This document shows positions 15,631 through 25,119 of a stretch of 44,541 nt of DNA, in pieces. Position 1 is the stretch's first letter. Every line of letters starts with the position of its first letter. Under the pieces are notes generated by a model. The model saw only the letters and a list, made by a program, of their open reading frames with translations. It was not told where the DNA came from and did not search any database. The stretch is from positions 1-44,541 of the forward strand of contig JAYWMQ010000011.1 of the NCBI GenBank assembly GCA_035873375.1, written 5' to 3'. Position numbers and translations under genes: made by a program. The DNA comes from Nitrospirota bacterium (lineage in GTDB: Bacteria > Nitrospirota > Thermodesulfovibrionia > Thermodesulfovibrionales > JdFR-85).

Positions 15631-17340
15631 ATGGATCTAAGCAATGTTGTTGATGAGATCAAGACTCGCCTTGATATCGTAGACCTGCTTTCCGGGTATA
15701 TTGATCTGAAGAGGGCAGGGCAGAATTTTAAGGCCCTCTGTCCGTTTCATACTGAAAAGACGCCCTCTTTTGTTGTAAGTCCTGATAAACAGATATTTCA
15801 TTGTTTTGGCTGTAATGCCGGTGGAGATGTTGTTACATTTATCATGAAGTATGAAAACCTCTCTTTTCCCGAGGCGGTCAGAGCACTTGCCGAGAGGGCC
15901 GGAATCACGATTGAGCAGGAATCCGTCAGGTCATCTGCAACCACGACACTGAGGAAGAGGCTTATAGAGATGCACAAGGAGGCCTGTGCCTTTTATGAGA
16001 GTGAGCTGGGCAGGAACGCACAGGCAAGGGATTATCTCAAAAAGAGGGGGCTTTCGGATGAGACGATCGGGGTGTTTGCAATAGGGTTTGCCCCCGGCGG
16101 AAACCAGCTCCTGAAATTCCTGAAGACAAAGGGATATGCGGAGAGCGATATACTTGCCTCAGGGCTGTGTAAGGAGACGGAGCGGGGGAAGATGGATACC
16201 TTCAGAAACAGGGTTGTCTTTCCGATATCCAATGTCCGGGGAGAGGTGATCGCGTTCGGTGGGCGAATACTTATTGACAATACCCGCGCCCCCAAGTATC
16301 TGAACTCACCTGAGACCATCCTTTTTAAGAAATCTTCCGAGCTCTTTGGTCTTAACCTTGCAAAGACGGATATAAGAAAGCGGGGGTATGTAATCATGAT
16401 GGAGGGGTATCTGGATGTTATCACCGCCCATCAGCACGGAATAAGGAATTGCGTGGCCCCCCTTGGAACTGCACTCACAGAGGCCCAGGCAAAAAAACTG
16501 AAGGCACTGACAAAGAAAATACTGCTTGTTTTTGACTCGGATGATGCAGGAGTTAAGGCCTCGGTGAGGGCCCTTTCCCTGCTGTATGAGGATGGTTTTG
16601 TTGCAAAGGTATTATTGCTGCCGCCGGGAGACGATCCTGACACGTTTTTGAGGAAGAAGGGACGGGATGCCTTTCAGCGGAAATTCAGGGATGTTATGGG
16701 TCTTGTTGACTTCTACCTCTCTCTTTCCGGGGAAAGGGTTGACATTGTGAGGGATTTAATACTTATAATTTCCAGGGTGACGGACGGTATAATAAGGAGC
16801 GATTTAATCAGGGAGGTATCGGAAAAAACAGGGCTTTCAGAGCAGTTTTTGAGGGAGGAACTGAATCTCCTGAGGAAGAAACCCGGGCTGTCCCGTAATG
16901 ATAAAAAAAGCGCCGAGCCAATGTCTGCTGAAAAATTCCTCCTGGGTGTATACCTTTCTTATCCGGAGCATGTCCATCTGATAAGAGAGAGTATCACACC
17001 GGCTGAGATTGAAGACAAGAGTGTTAGGGCTATATTTGAGAAACTTTATTTTTCGTCAGTCTCAAAGCTTGAGGAAGTTACGGCAAAACTGAGCGAGCAA
17101 GAGTTGGCCATCGTTACAGGGGCAACCATGGGACTCAATATTGATGGAGAGGAGGTTGAAAAAAACATAAGGGATTGCATAAGAACCATCAGGAATAAAA
17201 AACTTAAGAGAAGACTCAGGGATCTGGAGATGGAGATCAGGATTGCTGAAAACAGGGGTGAGGGACACCTCATTAATAACCTGCAGGATCAGATGAATCT
17301 CCTGATCAAGGAGGGGGGGGCGGATGAAGGAGTATTTTGA
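15631..17340 (+). CDS. dnaG: DNA primase
   Basis: The 569-residue primase makes RNA primers at the replication fork. The N-terminal zinc-binding domain has C37-x2-H40 and C58-x2-C61 (CPFH, CFGC). The RNA polymerase core follows, and the TOPRIM fold starts near residue 253 (MMEGYLDVI) with LVFDSDDAG as the acidic metal site. The C-terminal 150 residues would bind DnaB helicase. The ATG has no obvious ribosome site. The 3' end overlaps rpoD by 17 bases and contains a run of eight G (17313-17320). Confidence 0.96.
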   Translation: MDLSNVVDEIKTRLDIVDLLSGYIDLKRAGQNFKALCPFHTEKTPSFVVSPDKQIFHCFGCNAGGDVVTFIMKYENLSFPEAVRALAERAGITIEQESVRSSATTTLRKRLIEMHKEACAFYESELGRNAQARDYLKKRGLSDETIGVFAIGFAPGGNQLLKFLKTKGYAESDILASGLCKETERGKMDTFRNRVVFPISNVRGEVIAFGGRILIDNTRAPKYLNSPETILFKKSSELFGLNLAKTDIRKRGYVIMMEGYLDVITAHQHGIRNCVAPLGTALTEAQAKKLKALTKKILLVFDSDDAGVKASVRALSLLYEDGFVAKVLLLPPGDDPDTFLRKKGRDAFQRKFRDVMGLVDFYLSLSGERVDIVRDLILIISRVTDGIIRSDLIREVSEKTGLSEQFLREELNLLRKKPGLSRNDKKSAEPMSAEKFLLGVYLSYPEHVHLIRESITPAEIEDKSVRAIFEKLYFSSVSKLEEVTAKLSEQELAIVTGATMGLNIDGEEVEKNIRDCIRTIRNKKLKRRLRDLEMEIRIAENRGEGHLINNLQDQMNLLIKEGGADEGVF

Positions 17341-18868
17341 TTTTTACGAAGATTCCATATATGATTCAAATGGTTCGGGTCTGAGACCTGAAGAGAAGGA
17401 GCTGTATGAAGAGGAGGAGACAGAGCAGGGGGTAAAAGAGGAGCATGACCCGTTAAGGTCCTATATGAAAGAGATGGGGGCTGTCCCTCTTCTGACAAGG
17501 GAGGGGGAAGTGGAGATTGCAAGAGAGGTGGAGAGGCGTAAGCAACAGCTGACCATGGCTACATTTTCCGTTCCTCTGATTCTGAAGAAATTGATAATCC
17601 TTGGTGAATTGATAGAAGGTGGAGAAGCGCCCCTGGGGGAGATAGTCCAGACAGAAGGTGATGAGAGTGAAGAGGACCTGCTGGTCAGGAAGAGGGGGTT
17701 TTTTAAACATACCGAGAAGGTAAGGGAACTTTTCAACAAAAGGATGCAGCTCCTTGGAGAACTGAGCAGGGAGGGCAGGAGGGAAAAGGTTATCCGTGAG
17801 TTGAAGAACAACAGGAAAGACGTTTATGCGGAGATCAAGAACCTGAATCTGAAGGATTGTACTGTTAATGCCTTTGCAGATGAATTGAGGAGATTAAGTG
17901 ACCTGCTGACCCAGAATCACAGGGAACTCATGCTGATAAAGAGGAGACTCAGGAAGAGGAATATCGGGATTCCGCCGGAAGAGGATATTTATAAATATCC
18001 TGAAAAGGTGCAGGGTATATTGAGAGAGTATTTACTGAAGCAGGAGGAGATTGCCGCGATGGAGAAAGAGGTCGGCATGGAAAGTCCGCAACTCAGACAC
18101 GTGCTCAGGGCAATCCAGAAGGCTGACAAGACCATACACGAGGTCAAATCGAGGCTTGTTGAGGCCAACCTCAGGCTCGTCATAAGCATTGCAAAGAGAT
18201 ATATCGGCAAGGGGCTTAGTTTCTCGGACCTCATTCAGGAGGGCAACATAGGATTGATGAGGGCCGTGGACAAGTTTGAATACAGGCGGGGGTATAAGTT
18301 CAGTACTTACGCCACATGGTGGATCAGACAGGCTATAACAAGGGCTATTGCCGATCAATCCCGTACAATAAGAATACCCGTGCACATGATAGAGACCATA
18401 AACAAGGTTACAAAGAGTTCGAGGGAACTCGTCCAGGAGTTTGGGAGAGAGCCTTCCGAGGAAGAAATTGCCCGGAAAATAGACATGCCGGAGGCGAGGG
18501 TAAAGGAGATACTCAAGATTGCCAAGGAACCGATATCCCTTGAATCCCCAGTTGGTGATGATGAGGACGGACAGCTCAGGGATTTTATTGAGGATACCCT
18601 GATGTCATCCCCCCTTGATGAAGCCATTCACGGGGACCTGAGAAGGAACATCGAGCGGGTGCTTATGAGCCTGAACCCGAAAGAGGCCGAGGTTATAAGG
18701 AAGCGATACGGCCTTGACGGTTCTAACTTTCCTCATACCCTTGAGCAGGTTGGCAAGTCCATGGAAGTAACCCGTGAGAGGGTGCGGCAGATAGAGGTTA
18801 AGGCTATAAGGAAATTGAAACACCCCTCAAGAAGCAGGTGGCTTAAGTCTTTTATAGAAAGAACTTGA
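17324..18868 (+). CDS. rpoD: Primary sigma factor RpoD (sigma-70)
   Basis: The 514-residue housekeeping sigma factor has region 1.2 ([20 protein letters not shown]), a long non-conserved region (about residues 70-270), region 2 (about 276-345, including [20 protein letters not shown] and [10 protein letters not shown] for -10 recognition), region 3, and region 4 (about 445-505, [17 protein letters not shown]) for -35 recognition. The N-terminus is short: only about 45 acidic residues precede region 1.2, so region 1.1 is reduced. AAGGAGG in the dnaG 3' end supports the ATG at 17324. Overlap with dnaG implies coupling. Promoters found in this window fit its expected TTGACA/TATAAT specificity. 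Confidence 0.96.
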   Translation: MKEYFDFYEDSIYDSNGSGLRPEEKELYEEEETEQGVKEEHDPLRSYMKEMGAVPLLTREGEVEIAREVERRKQQLTMATFSVPLILKKLIILGELIEGGEAPLGEIVQTEGDESEEDLLVRKRGFFKHTEKVRELFNKRMQLLGELSREGRREKVIRELKNNRKDVYAEIKNLNLKDCTVNAFADELRRLSDLLTQNHRELMLIKRRLRKRNIGIPPEEDIYKYPEKVQGILREYLLKQEEIAAMEKEVGMESPQLRHVLRAIQKADKTIHEVKSRLVEANLRLVISIAKRYIGKGLSFSDLIQEGNIGLMRAVDKFEYRRGYKFSTYATWWIRQAITRAIADQSRTIRIPVHMIETINKVTKSSRELVQEFGREPSEEEIARKIDMPEARVKEILKIAKEPISLESPVGDDEDGQLRDFIEDTLMSSPLDEAIHGDLRRNIERVLMSLNPKEAEVIRKRYGLDGSNFPHTLEQVGKSMEVTRERVRQIEVKAIRKLKHPSRSRWLKSFIERT

Positions 18869-18894
18869 CCTTAGCGATAAAAGAACTCTATAAT
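18865..18894 (+). promoter_or_regulatory. Sigma-70-type promoter for the CAU tRNA
   Basis: TTGACC (18865-18870), an 18-base spacer and TATAAT (18889-18894) lie 14 bases before the mature tRNA. The -35 box overlaps the rpoD stop codon, so the tRNA has its own start inside the operon. Confidence 0.75.
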
Positions 18895-18908
18895 AAAGGC
18901 CGTCTTCA

Positions 18909-18984
18909 GGGCCCATAGCTCAGCTGGAAGAGCCACCGGCTCATAACCGGTTGGTCCCAGGTTCGAGTCCTGGTGGGCCCACCA
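18909..18984 (+). tRNA. tRNA with CAU anticodon (Ile2 or Met)
   Basis: The 76-nt cloverleaf has acceptor stem GGGCCCA/TGGGCCC, discriminator A and an encoded CCA (18982-18984). The D-arm is GCTC/GAGC, the anticodon arm is ACCGG-CTCATAA-CCGGT and the T-arm is CCAGG-TTCGAGT-CCTGG. The anticodon is CAT. A first base pair that is closed (G-C) rules out the initiator. Overall resemblance favours the lysidine-modified Ile2 tRNA over elongator Met, but the sequence alone does not settle it. Confidence 0.93.
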
Positions 18985-18999
18985 TTTTACTGATAAACA

Positions 19000-19069
19000 T
19001 TGGAGAGATGGAGGACTGGTAACCTTGGAGAATCGTTGCTGCAGCCAGCCCGGTGCTCCATCTTTCCAA
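19000..19069. repeat. Stem-loop repeat of the GGAG/CTCC family, copy 1
   Basis: Arms of 14 bases, TTGGAGAGATGGAG (19000-19013) and CTCCATCTTTCCAA (19056-19069), pair with one G-T wobble. A related element starting ATTGGAGAGATGG is found at 26580. It lies between the tRNA and the zinc-ribbon gene. Confidence 0.65.
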
Positions 19070-19099
19070 GATATTTATTGTGTTCAGAACAACACTTGA

Positions 19100-19147
19100 T
19101 GGACTCTTAAAAAGTCCATGGATTGTCACCCTGAACTTGATTCAGGG
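19100..19147. repeat. Two short palindromes, including a dispersed CCCTGAA/TTCAGGG unit
   Basis: TGGACT and AGTCCA (19100-19118) form one hairpin. CCCTGAA-CTTGA-TTCAGGG (19129-19147) forms a second and is of the kind seen as a dispersed intergenic repeat in many genomes. No T-run follows, so neither is a convincing terminator. Confidence 0.5.
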
Positions 19148-19220
19148 TCTCATAATGACAGAATACAGTGTTTTTGATTTTTAGAATTCATCAAAATTAA
19201 AGAATGTCAGATTGGAGAGA

Positions 19221-19976
19221 ATGAAAGAGGAACTCAAGCTTCTTGTTGCCCTTCAGGAGATAGATTCTGTAATCCTCCGGAAGAGACTTGAACTAAAAAA
19301 GGCACCCGAAGAGATCAAGCGTTACCAGGGACCTTTAAGCGAGTCTGAAAAGGCGTACAGGAGGGAGAAAGAAAAGTACGAGGTTGTTGAAAAGAAGAAA
19401 AAACAGAAAGAGCTTGAGGTCAGGGAGGTCGACGACAGGATTGAGAAGCTAAAATCGAGAATGTCGGATATAAAGACCAACAAGGAATACCAGGCCCGTC
19501 TGAAAGAGATCGAAGCCATTGAGAAGGAAAGGTCAAGGCTGGAAGACGAGATCCTCTATATGATGGAAGAGCTTGATGAGGTATCTGGGGGACTGAAAGA
19601 GGCGGAAAGGCGGATAGAGGATGAGAAGAAGCGGCTTCAGTCCCTGCAGAAAGAACTGGATGACAAAAGGGATTTGATCGAAAAGGAACTTGCAGAGCTG
19701 AAGGAGCAAAGAGAAGCGCTTGTCAGAAAGATTCCCGCAGGCCTTTATACCAGATACATGGATGTTTTTCAGAAATCAAGCGGCCTGTCCGTGGTTGAGG
19801 CAAAGGATGAGAGATGCCTCGGATGTTATATGAGTATCCCCCCCCAGATCTACGTTGAGATAAAGACGTCGGAAGAGCTTATGCAATGTCCTCAATGCGG
19901 CAGGTTCCTGTACCGTAAGGAGACAGCTGCCGGGGAAGCACAGGAGCAAGGCAAAGGCAGCAAGAATTCAGATTGA
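19221..19976 (+). CDS. C4-type zinc-ribbon coiled-coil protein (DUF164/CdsZ-like)
   Basis: The protein of about 251 residues is almost entirely coiled coil up to residue 190 (Glu/Lys-rich heptads such as LEDEILYMMEELDEVSGGLK). It ends in a four-cysteine zinc ribbon, CLGCYMSIP plus CPQCGRFLY. Members are annotated as C4-type zinc ribbon proteins; some have been linked to nucleic-acid or export functions, with no settled role. The ATG at 19221 has GGAG only three bases away; a TTG at 19212 is the alternative start. Its TGA overlaps the RNase H start. The zinc-ribbon, rnhA, rnpB neighbourhood suggests RNA metabolism, but this is inference. Confidence 0.82.
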   Translation: MKEELKLLVALQEIDSVILRKRLELKKAPEEIKRYQGPLSESEKAYRREKEKYEVVEKKKKQKELEVREVDDRIEKLKSRMSDIKTNKEYQARLKEIEAIEKERSRLEDEILYMMEELDEVSGGLKEAERRIEDEKKRLQSLQKELDDKRDLIEKELAELKEQREALVRKIPAGLYTRYMDVFQKSSGLSVVEAKDERCLGCYMSIPPQIYVEIKTSEELMQCPQCGRFLYRKETAAGEAQEQGKGSKNSD

Positions 19977-20392
19977 AGACAAAGAAACCAGTCAGGGAAG
20001 CCGTTATCTTTTCTGATGGGGCCTCAAGCGGCAATCCCGGTCCGGCAGGCATAGGGGTTGTTGTAATTATCGGCGATAAAAAGATTACCCTCTCGGAGCC
20101 GATAGGTAATGCCACAAACAATGTGGCAGAGTACAGGGCCCTGATCAGGGGGCTTGAGACAGCGCTTAAGCACAGGGCCGAAGCGGTGAAGATATGTCTT
20201 GATTCTGAACTGATTGTCAGACAGTTGACCGGCATCTACAGGGTGAAGAACGAAGGGCTTATCCCGTTATATAAAAAAGTGTGCGCCATCCTCGAAAAGT
20301 TTAAAGGTTATAATATAACTCACATTCCCCGTGCAGAAAACAGCGAAGCCGATTCCCTGGCAAAGAAGGCTTTTCAAAGAGTCAACCGTTAA
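19973..20392 (+). CDS. RNase HI-family protein
   Basis: The 139-residue single-domain protein carries the RNase H catalytic acids in order: D in IFSDGASSGNPGPAG, E in NNVAEYRALIRGL, D in CLDSELIVRQL and D in NSEADSLAKKA. The family cuts the RNA strand of RNA-DNA hybrids, removing primers and R-loops. The basic protrusion of E. coli RNase HI is missing, as in the short reverse transcriptase-like RNase H group. Translation starts at a TTG overlapping the stop codon of the upstream gene, since no ATG precedes the first catalytic Asp except this coupled start. rnpB follows after 9 bases. Confidence 0.87.
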   Translation: MKTKKPVREAVIFSDGASSGNPGPAGIGVVVIIGDKKITLSEPIGNATNNVAEYRALIRGLETALKHRAEAVKICLDSELIVRQLTGIYRVKNEGLIPLYKKVCAILEKFKGYNITHIPRAENSEADSLAKKAFQRVNR

Positions 20393-20401
20393 TTACAATA
20401 A

Positions 20402-20865
20402 ATGCAGGGCAGGTGAGATGGTCGCTCCGTAGACGGGCGCAAGCCTGAGTCTACGGAGAGGAAAGTCCGGGCTCCGAAGGGCAAGGACAGTGGCTAAGCG
20501 CCACCGTCCCGTCGTTGGCCGGGGTTGCCGGTCTATGGCGGGACAGGGAAAGTGCCACAGAAAAGATACCGCCTGTGTGTAGGGGTCAGGTCTCAACATT
20601 CAACATAAGCAGCAAGCTTATGTTGAATGTTGAGACCTGACCCCTCAGACTGGTAAGGGTGAAAAGGCGGGGTAAGAGCCCACCGCTGCAGGGGTGACCT
20701 TGCAGGCATGGTAAACCCTGTCCGGAGCAAGGCCATGTAGGTTCCGCCTCGAGGGTGGCCCGCCCGATTGAGCGGAACGGGTAGGCTGCATGAGTCCGGG
20801 AGCAATCCCGGACCTCAGATGAATGACCATTACATACAGAACCCGGCTTATTGCCTGCCCTGCAT
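20402..20865 (+). ncRNA. rnpB: RNase P RNA, class A, with palindrome insert in P12
   Basis: The P1 stem ATGCAGGGCAG (20402-20412) pairs with CTGCCCTGCAT (20855-20865). The conserved cores are present in order: GAGGAAAGTCCGGGCTCC, AAAGTGCCACAGAAAAGA, GGTAAGGGTGAAA, GGTAAGAGCCCACCG, GTAAACCCTGTCCGGAGCAA, and GATGAATGACCATTACA with CAGAACCCGGCTTA. This RNA is the catalytic part of RNase P, which trims tRNA 5' ends. The segment equivalent to helix P12 is replaced or extended by a 65-nt perfect hairpin (20581-20645). All catalytic-core blocks are intact, so the gene is expected to work. It starts 9 bases after the RNase H gene and may be processed from that transcript. Confidence 0.96.
20581..20645. 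repeat. Perfect 30-bp palindrome (REP-like) within RNase P RNA
   Basis: Bases 20581-20610 are an exact reverse complement of 20616-20645, with a 5-base loop AGCAA. The outer sequence AGGGGTCAGGTCTCAACATT resembles ends of RAYT-associated repeats; the RAYT element here also begins GGGGTC and its solo copy at 196 has GGGGTCAG. The palindrome occupies the P12 position between the conserved blocks ACAGAAAAGATACCGCC and GGTAAGGGTGAAA. Confidence 0.92.
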
Positions 20866-20947
20866 TCATTATTTAAACTTTCAGGACCGCAGAACCACTT
20901 CTCCTGCCGGCAATCATTTTTAATCTTAATCAGCTATAATAAAAATT

Positions 20948-22246
20948 ATGAAAACTCTGAAGGCAGCCATCCTTTTTTCTTTACTCTTCCTTTCATTGCC
21001 TCTGCTGTTGTTTTCTGCAGAAAACAGGGCTGGGCAGGTCATGGTCATAACCGTTCAGGGTGTCATAAACCCTGTCTCCTCTGAATATATAGAGAAGAGT
21101 ATTGAAGAGGCGAATGAGCAGGGGATGGAGGCGCTTGTGATTGAACTGGATACGCCGGGAGGCCTCGACACCTCCATGAGGTCAATTATAAAGGTCATAA
21201 ACGGCAGTGAGGTGCCTGTGGTGGTTTATGTGGCTCCATCAGGGGCGAGGGCTGCCTCGGCTGGTGTCTTTATTACGATGGCCGCACATATTGCGGCAAT
21301 GGCCCCGGGTACCAATATAGGTGCTGCCCACCCTGTTGGAATCGGTGGCAAGATGGACAAGACCATGGTTGAGAAGGTAACAAATGACGCAGTGGCCTAT
21401 ATAAAATCCATTGCTGAAAGGCGCGGCAGGAATGTAAAATGGGCAGAGGATGCCGTAAGAAAGAGTGTCTCCGTCACTGCCCGCGAGGCACTGAAACTCG
21501 GTGTGATAGACCTTGTGAGCAAGGACCTTAAAAGTCTTCTTGACAGTATTGACGGTACGAAGGTGCAGACACCGGAAGGAGAGAAGGTGCTGCATACCAG
21601 GGGGGCTTCAGTTGTAAGGAAAGAGATGGGCCTGAGGCTGAAGATACTTGCTACAATAAGCAATCCCAATATTGCCTATATCCTGATGCTCCTCGGTTTC
21701 TATGGCCTCTTCTTTGAATTCACAAACCCGGGCTCGATATTTCCGGGTGTGGTTGGCGGAATATGCCTTATACTTGCCTTTTATGCATTTCAGACCTTGC
21801 CCGTCAATTATGCCGGGCTTCTTCTCATTATCCTCGCCGTAATTCTCTTTGTTCTGGAGGTAAAGATAACATCCGGTGGAATACTGACCATTGGTGGTAT
21901 AATATCCATGTTTATAGGCTCTATAATGCTGTTTGAAAGTCCGGGGTCTTTAATTAAACTCTCCATATACCTTATTGTGCCGGCAGTCCTTATAACGGCC
22001 TTCTTTTTCTCTGTAACCGTTGGTCTTGCGGTAAAGGCCTGGAAGAGAAAGCCCGTAACAGGAGTTGAGGGTCTTATAGGGCTTGAGGGGGTTGCCCATA
22101 CAGATATATTTGATGATGGTATGGCACTTGTTCACGGAGAATACTGGAGGGCATACAGTGATGAGCCGGTTAAAAAGGGAGAGAAGGTGATCGTTGAGTC
22201 TGTTTCGGGACTCAGAATAAAAGTCAGAAAGGAGGAGAGGAAATGA
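20948..22246 (+). CDS. NfeD-family membrane serine protease (long form)
   Basis: The 432-residue protein has a signal peptide (residues 1-24), a ClpP/SppA-like periplasmic protease domain (25-220) with [10 protein letters not shown] and the nucleophile Ser104 in RAASAGVFI, and a likely catalytic Lys at about 138-143. About five membrane segments (225-370) and a C-terminal OB-fold NfeD domain ([17 protein letters not shown] to the end) follow. Archaeal relatives cleave the C-terminus of the partner stomatin. Its ATGA overlap with the slipin gene fits that partnership. There is no ribosome site; a TATAAT (20935-20940) lies seven bases before the ATG, so the mRNA may be nearly leaderless. Confidence 0.9.
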   Translation: MKTLKAAILFSLLFLSLPLLLFSAENRAGQVMVITVQGVINPVSSEYIEKSIEEANEQGMEALVIELDTPGGLDTSMRSIIKVINGSEVPVVVYVAPSGARAASAGVFITMAAHIAAMAPGTNIGAAHPVGIGGKMDKTMVEKVTNDAVAYIKSIAERRGRNVKWAEDAVRKSVSVTAREALKLGVIDLVSKDLKSLLDSIDGTKVQTPEGEKVLHTRGASVVRKEMGLRLKILATISNPNIAYILMLLGFYGLFFEFTNPGSIFPGVVGGICLILAFYAFQTLPVNYAGLLLIILAVILFVLEVKITSGGILTIGGIISMFIGSIMLFESPGSLIKLSIYLIVPAVLITAFFFSVTVGLAVKAWKRKPVTGVEGLIGLEGVAHTDIFDDGMALVHGEYWRAYSDEPVKKGEKVIVESVSGLRIKVRKEERK

Positions 22247-23007
22247 TTTTCCCACCGCAGTTTTTAAGCTTTGTCTTTATTGTAGTAGTTGTTCTTTACT
22301 TCCTTGCAAGCTCTATCAAGATCCTCAAGGAGTATGAGAGGGGTGTGGTCTTCAGGCTTGGACGTATTATTCCGGTAAAAGGGCCGGGCCTTGTGATTAT
22401 ATGGCCGATAATCGATAAACTTGTCAGGGTCAGTCTCAGGACAATAACAATGGATGTGCCTTCGCAGGATGTTATAACAAGGGATAATGTTACGGTTAAA
22501 GTCAATGCTGTTGTATATTTCAGGGTGATGGACCCTATAAAGGCAGTGACTGCAATCGAGGACTACTATTTTGGTACGAGCCAGATGGCCCAGACAACAC
22601 TCCGGAGCGTTCTCGGACAAAGTCAGCTTGATGAACTGCTCTCCAAGAGGGATGCCATCAATGCGGAACTGCAACGGATCATAGATTTTCAGACAGAACC
22701 GTGGGGTATAAAGGTAACGGCCGTTGAGGTGAAGAATGTTGACCTTCCTGTAGAGATGCAGAGGGCTATTGCAAAACAGGCAGAGGCTGAAAGGGAGCGC
22801 AGGGCAAAGGTAATCCATGCAGAAGGTGAATTCCAGGCTGCTCAGAAACTTGCAGATGCTGCAAAGATCATTGCAACCGAACCGGCCACACTGCAGTTGA
22901 GATTTCTCCAGACGCTGACGGAGATATCTTCTGAAAAGAATTCAACGATCATCTTCCCTGTTCCTATTGACCTGATAAAGCCTTTTCTTGAAAAGAGGAA
23001 CTCCTAA
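22243..23007 (+). CDS. Slipin (stomatin/prohibitin-family) membrane protein
   Basis: The 254-residue protein has one N-terminal membrane segment (about residues 5-25), the SPFH/Band 7 domain ([20 protein letters not shown] then the [20 protein letters not shown] block), and a coiled coil rich in Ala/Glu ([20 protein letters not shown]). Slipins oligomerise at the inner membrane and organise membrane microdomains. The gene overlaps nfeD by four bases, the classic nfeD-slipin operon. It converges with fabH on the other strand. Confidence 0.93.
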   Translation: MIFPPQFLSFVFIVVVVLYFLASSIKILKEYERGVVFRLGRIIPVKGPGLVIIWPIIDKLVRVSLRTITMDVPSQDVITRDNVTVKVNAVVYFRVMDPIKAVTAIEDYYFGTSQMAQTTLRSVLGQSQLDELLSKRDAINAELQRIIDFQTEPWGIKVTAVEVKNVDLPVEMQRAIAKQAEAERERRAKVIHAEGEFQAAQKLADAAKIIATEPATLQLRFLQTLTEISSEKNSTIIFPVPIDLIKPFLEKRNS

Positions 23008-23043
23008 CAAGGGGTTAGGTGATGGCGGTGGGTTGTAGTTGTG

Positions 23044-24024
23044 CTACCATTTTATCAATGCAGAGGCCCATGTCAATCCACCGCCAAAGGCCTCAAGGAT
23101 GATATAATCACCCTCTCTGACCCTGCCCGACCTGACGGCCTCATCAAGGGCTATGGGGATTGAGGCGGCAGAGGTGTTGCCATAGCGGTCAAGATTGATC
23201 ATTACCTTCTCAAGCCCCAGCCCGAGTCTCTTTGCCGTGGCACTGATTATCCTGAGGTTTGCCTGGTGGGGGATGAGCAGAGAGATGTCCTCGGGTTTTA
23301 ATTTATGTTCTTTCAGGGTGCTCAGCACGAGTTTTTCCAGTGTCCTTACAGCTACCTTGAATGTCTCGTTCCCCCTCATCTTCATATAGTGCAGCCCCTC
23401 TTTTACCGTCTTCTCAGTTGCAGGCATTCTCGATCCTCCGGCCGGTATATGGAGAAGGTCCCACATCGAACCATCGGCATTAAGCTTGACAGAGAGTATT
23501 CCCCTGTCACCGTCTGTTGCCTCAAGGACTACAGCGCCTGCCCCGTCACCAAGCAGCACGCAGGTGCTCCTGTCCGTCCAGTCGGTAATCCGTGATAGCA
23601 CCTCGGAACCAACTACAAGTACTCTCTTGTATATTCCTGCCCGAATGTATGCATCAGCTGTTGAGAGGGCGTATATAAAACCGGAACAGGCGGCATTTAC
23701 GTCAAAGGCTGCAGCCTTTTTTGCGCCTATCCTGTGCTGAAGTAGACAGGCGGTGGAGGGCAGTGGCATGTCACCACTTACTGTGGCAACAATTATGAGG
23801 TCCAGCTTTCTTGCCTTCAGACCCGCAGATTTGAGGGCCTCGTTTGATGCCATCAATGCAAGGTCTGACGCAGCCTCTTCGTTTGCAGCGATCCGCCTTT
23901 CCCTTATGCCGGTCCTCTCCCTGATCCATTGGTCAGAGGTATCCACCATTTTTTCAATGTCAAGGTTTGTTAGAACCTTTTTGGGAACGTATAGACCGGT
24001 TCCAGTGATCCTGGCCTTTAACAA
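23044..24024 (-). CDS. fabH: 3-oxoacyl-ACP synthase III
   Basis: The 326-residue condensing enzyme starts fatty-acid synthesis by joining acetyl-CoA (or a branched starter) to malonyl-ACP. The triad is complete: C113 (NAACSGFIYAL), H253 (LIPHQANLRI) and N283 (RYGNTSAASIP). The start is a TTG at 24024 with AGGAG eight bases upstream. It is last in the minus-strand cluster yceD-rpmF-plsX-fabH, a conserved arrangement tying ribosome and membrane-lipid synthesis. A 66-base gap separates it from plsX. Confidence 0.95.
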   Translation of the reverse strand: MLKARITGTGLYVPKKVLTNLDIEKMVDTSDQWIRERTGIRERRIAANEEAASDLALMASNEALKSAGLKARKLDLIIVATVSGDMPLPSTACLLQHRIGAKKAAAFDVNAACSGFIYALSTADAYIRAGIYKRVLVVGSEVLSRITDWTDRSTCVLLGDGAGAVVLEATDGDRGILSVKLNADGSMWDLLHIPAGGSRMPATEKTVKEGLHYMKMRGNETFKVAVRTLEKLVLSTLKEHKLKPEDISLLIPHQANLRIISATAKRLGLGLEKVMINLDRYGNTSAASIPIALDEAVRSGRVREGDYIILEAFGGGLTWASALIKW

Positions 24025-24090
24025 TTATATAACTCCTTAATAGACGGTTGTTTTATTTTTTCCAGCATTGAGGTAACATCCTGACTGTCC

Positions 24091-25119
24091 CTACGCCGAG
24101 GCCTTGGCTGCCGGCCTGGAAGGCTTGCTGTTTTTCTTGAGTTCGGAGGATATTATCTCATCCACCCTGAGCCGGGCGGATATATTGGCTGTCTTCAGTG
24201 CGTTTCTTATGGCCTTTGATGAAGACCGCCCGTGACTTATTATGCATGTTCCCCTGATTCCAAGCAGAGGAGCCCCTCCATATTCAGCATAATCAGTCTT
24301 CTTTTTAAAGTTCTTGAGGGCAGGTTTCATAAAGAGATAGGCAAGCCGTCCCGTGGCAATATCGGCAATCTCCTGCTTCAGCATCTTCATGATTGTCTCA
24401 GCCAGGCCTTCGCTGACCTTAAGTACCACATTTCCGATAAAACCATCGCATACAACAACATCTACATTGCCGCTGAAGATATCCTTGCCTTCTATATTGC
24501 CGACAAAATGCAGTCCGCTGTTCTTTATAAGCCTGAACGCCTCTTTGGTAAGTTCGTTCCCCTTTGTGTCTTCCTCCCCAATGCTCAGCAGTGCAACCCT
24601 TGGTTTCTGTATGCCAAGGACATTTCCGCAGTAAGCATTCCCCATCAGGGCAAACTGCAGGAGGTTTGATGCTTCGGAGTCAACATTTGCCCCTGCGTCG
24701 ATGAGTACGAAAGGCCCCTTGAGGGTTGGCATGGTGGTAGCTATGGCAGGCCGGTTAACCCCTTCAGCCGTGCCCAGCAGCAGGAGGGCAAAGGCCATTA
24801 CTGCCCCTGAGTGCCCTGCGCTTACAAAGGCATGGGCCTCCCCTTTTTTGACCATCTCTACCCCCCGCCTTATCGAGGAATCCTTCTTTCGTCTGACAGC
24901 CACGGATATTGGTTCATCCATGGCTATCAGCTGGGAGGCGTGTTTGACGGAAATCCTGTCCGGGGGATAACGTTTATGTCTCAGTTCTTCTGCAATCAGA
25001 TCTTCCCGGCCAATAAGAATAACCTCGATATCCTCGGTATCATTGACAGTTTCAACCGCTCCCTCCACTGTCACACGGGGCGCAAAATCCCCTCCCATGG
25101 CATCAAGAACGATCTTCAT
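24091..25119 (-). CDS. plsX: Phosphate acyltransferase PlsX
   Basis: The 342-residue peripheral membrane enzyme converts acyl-ACP to acyl-phosphate for PlsY in phospholipid synthesis. Signatures are the start KIVLDAMGGDFAPRVTVEGA, then SAGHSGAVMA, LIDAGANVDSEASNL and VVCDGFIGNVVLK. The C-terminus has a Lys/Pro/Ala-rich tail of about 15 residues. Its ATG overlaps the rpmF stop by four bases, so translation is coupled. Confidence 0.95.
   Translation of the reverse strand: MKIVLDAMGGDFAPRVTVEGAVETVNDTEDIEVILIGREDLIAEELRHKRYPPDRISVKHASQLIAMDEPISVAVRRKKDSSIRRGVEMVKKGEAHAFVSAGHSGAVMAFALLLLGTAEGVNRPAIATTMPTLKGPFVLIDAGANVDSEASNLLQFALMGNAYCGNVLGIQKPRVALLSIGEEDTKGNELTKEAFRLIKNSGLHFVGNIEGKDIFSGNVDVVVCDGFIGNVVLKVSEGLAETIMKMLKQEIADIATGRLAYLFMKPALKNFKKKTDYAEYGGAPLLGIRGTCIISHGRSSSKAIRNALKTANISARLRVDEIISSELKKNSKPSRPAAKASA

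Noticed and set aside
19100-19147. Palindromes after the CAU tRNA as an intrinsic terminator
   Set aside because: Neither stem is followed by a run of T, and the second has the form of a dispersed repeat.
20393-20869. Short reading frames across the RNase P gene
   Set aside because: They lie fully inside rnpB and its palindrome and encode nothing recognisable.
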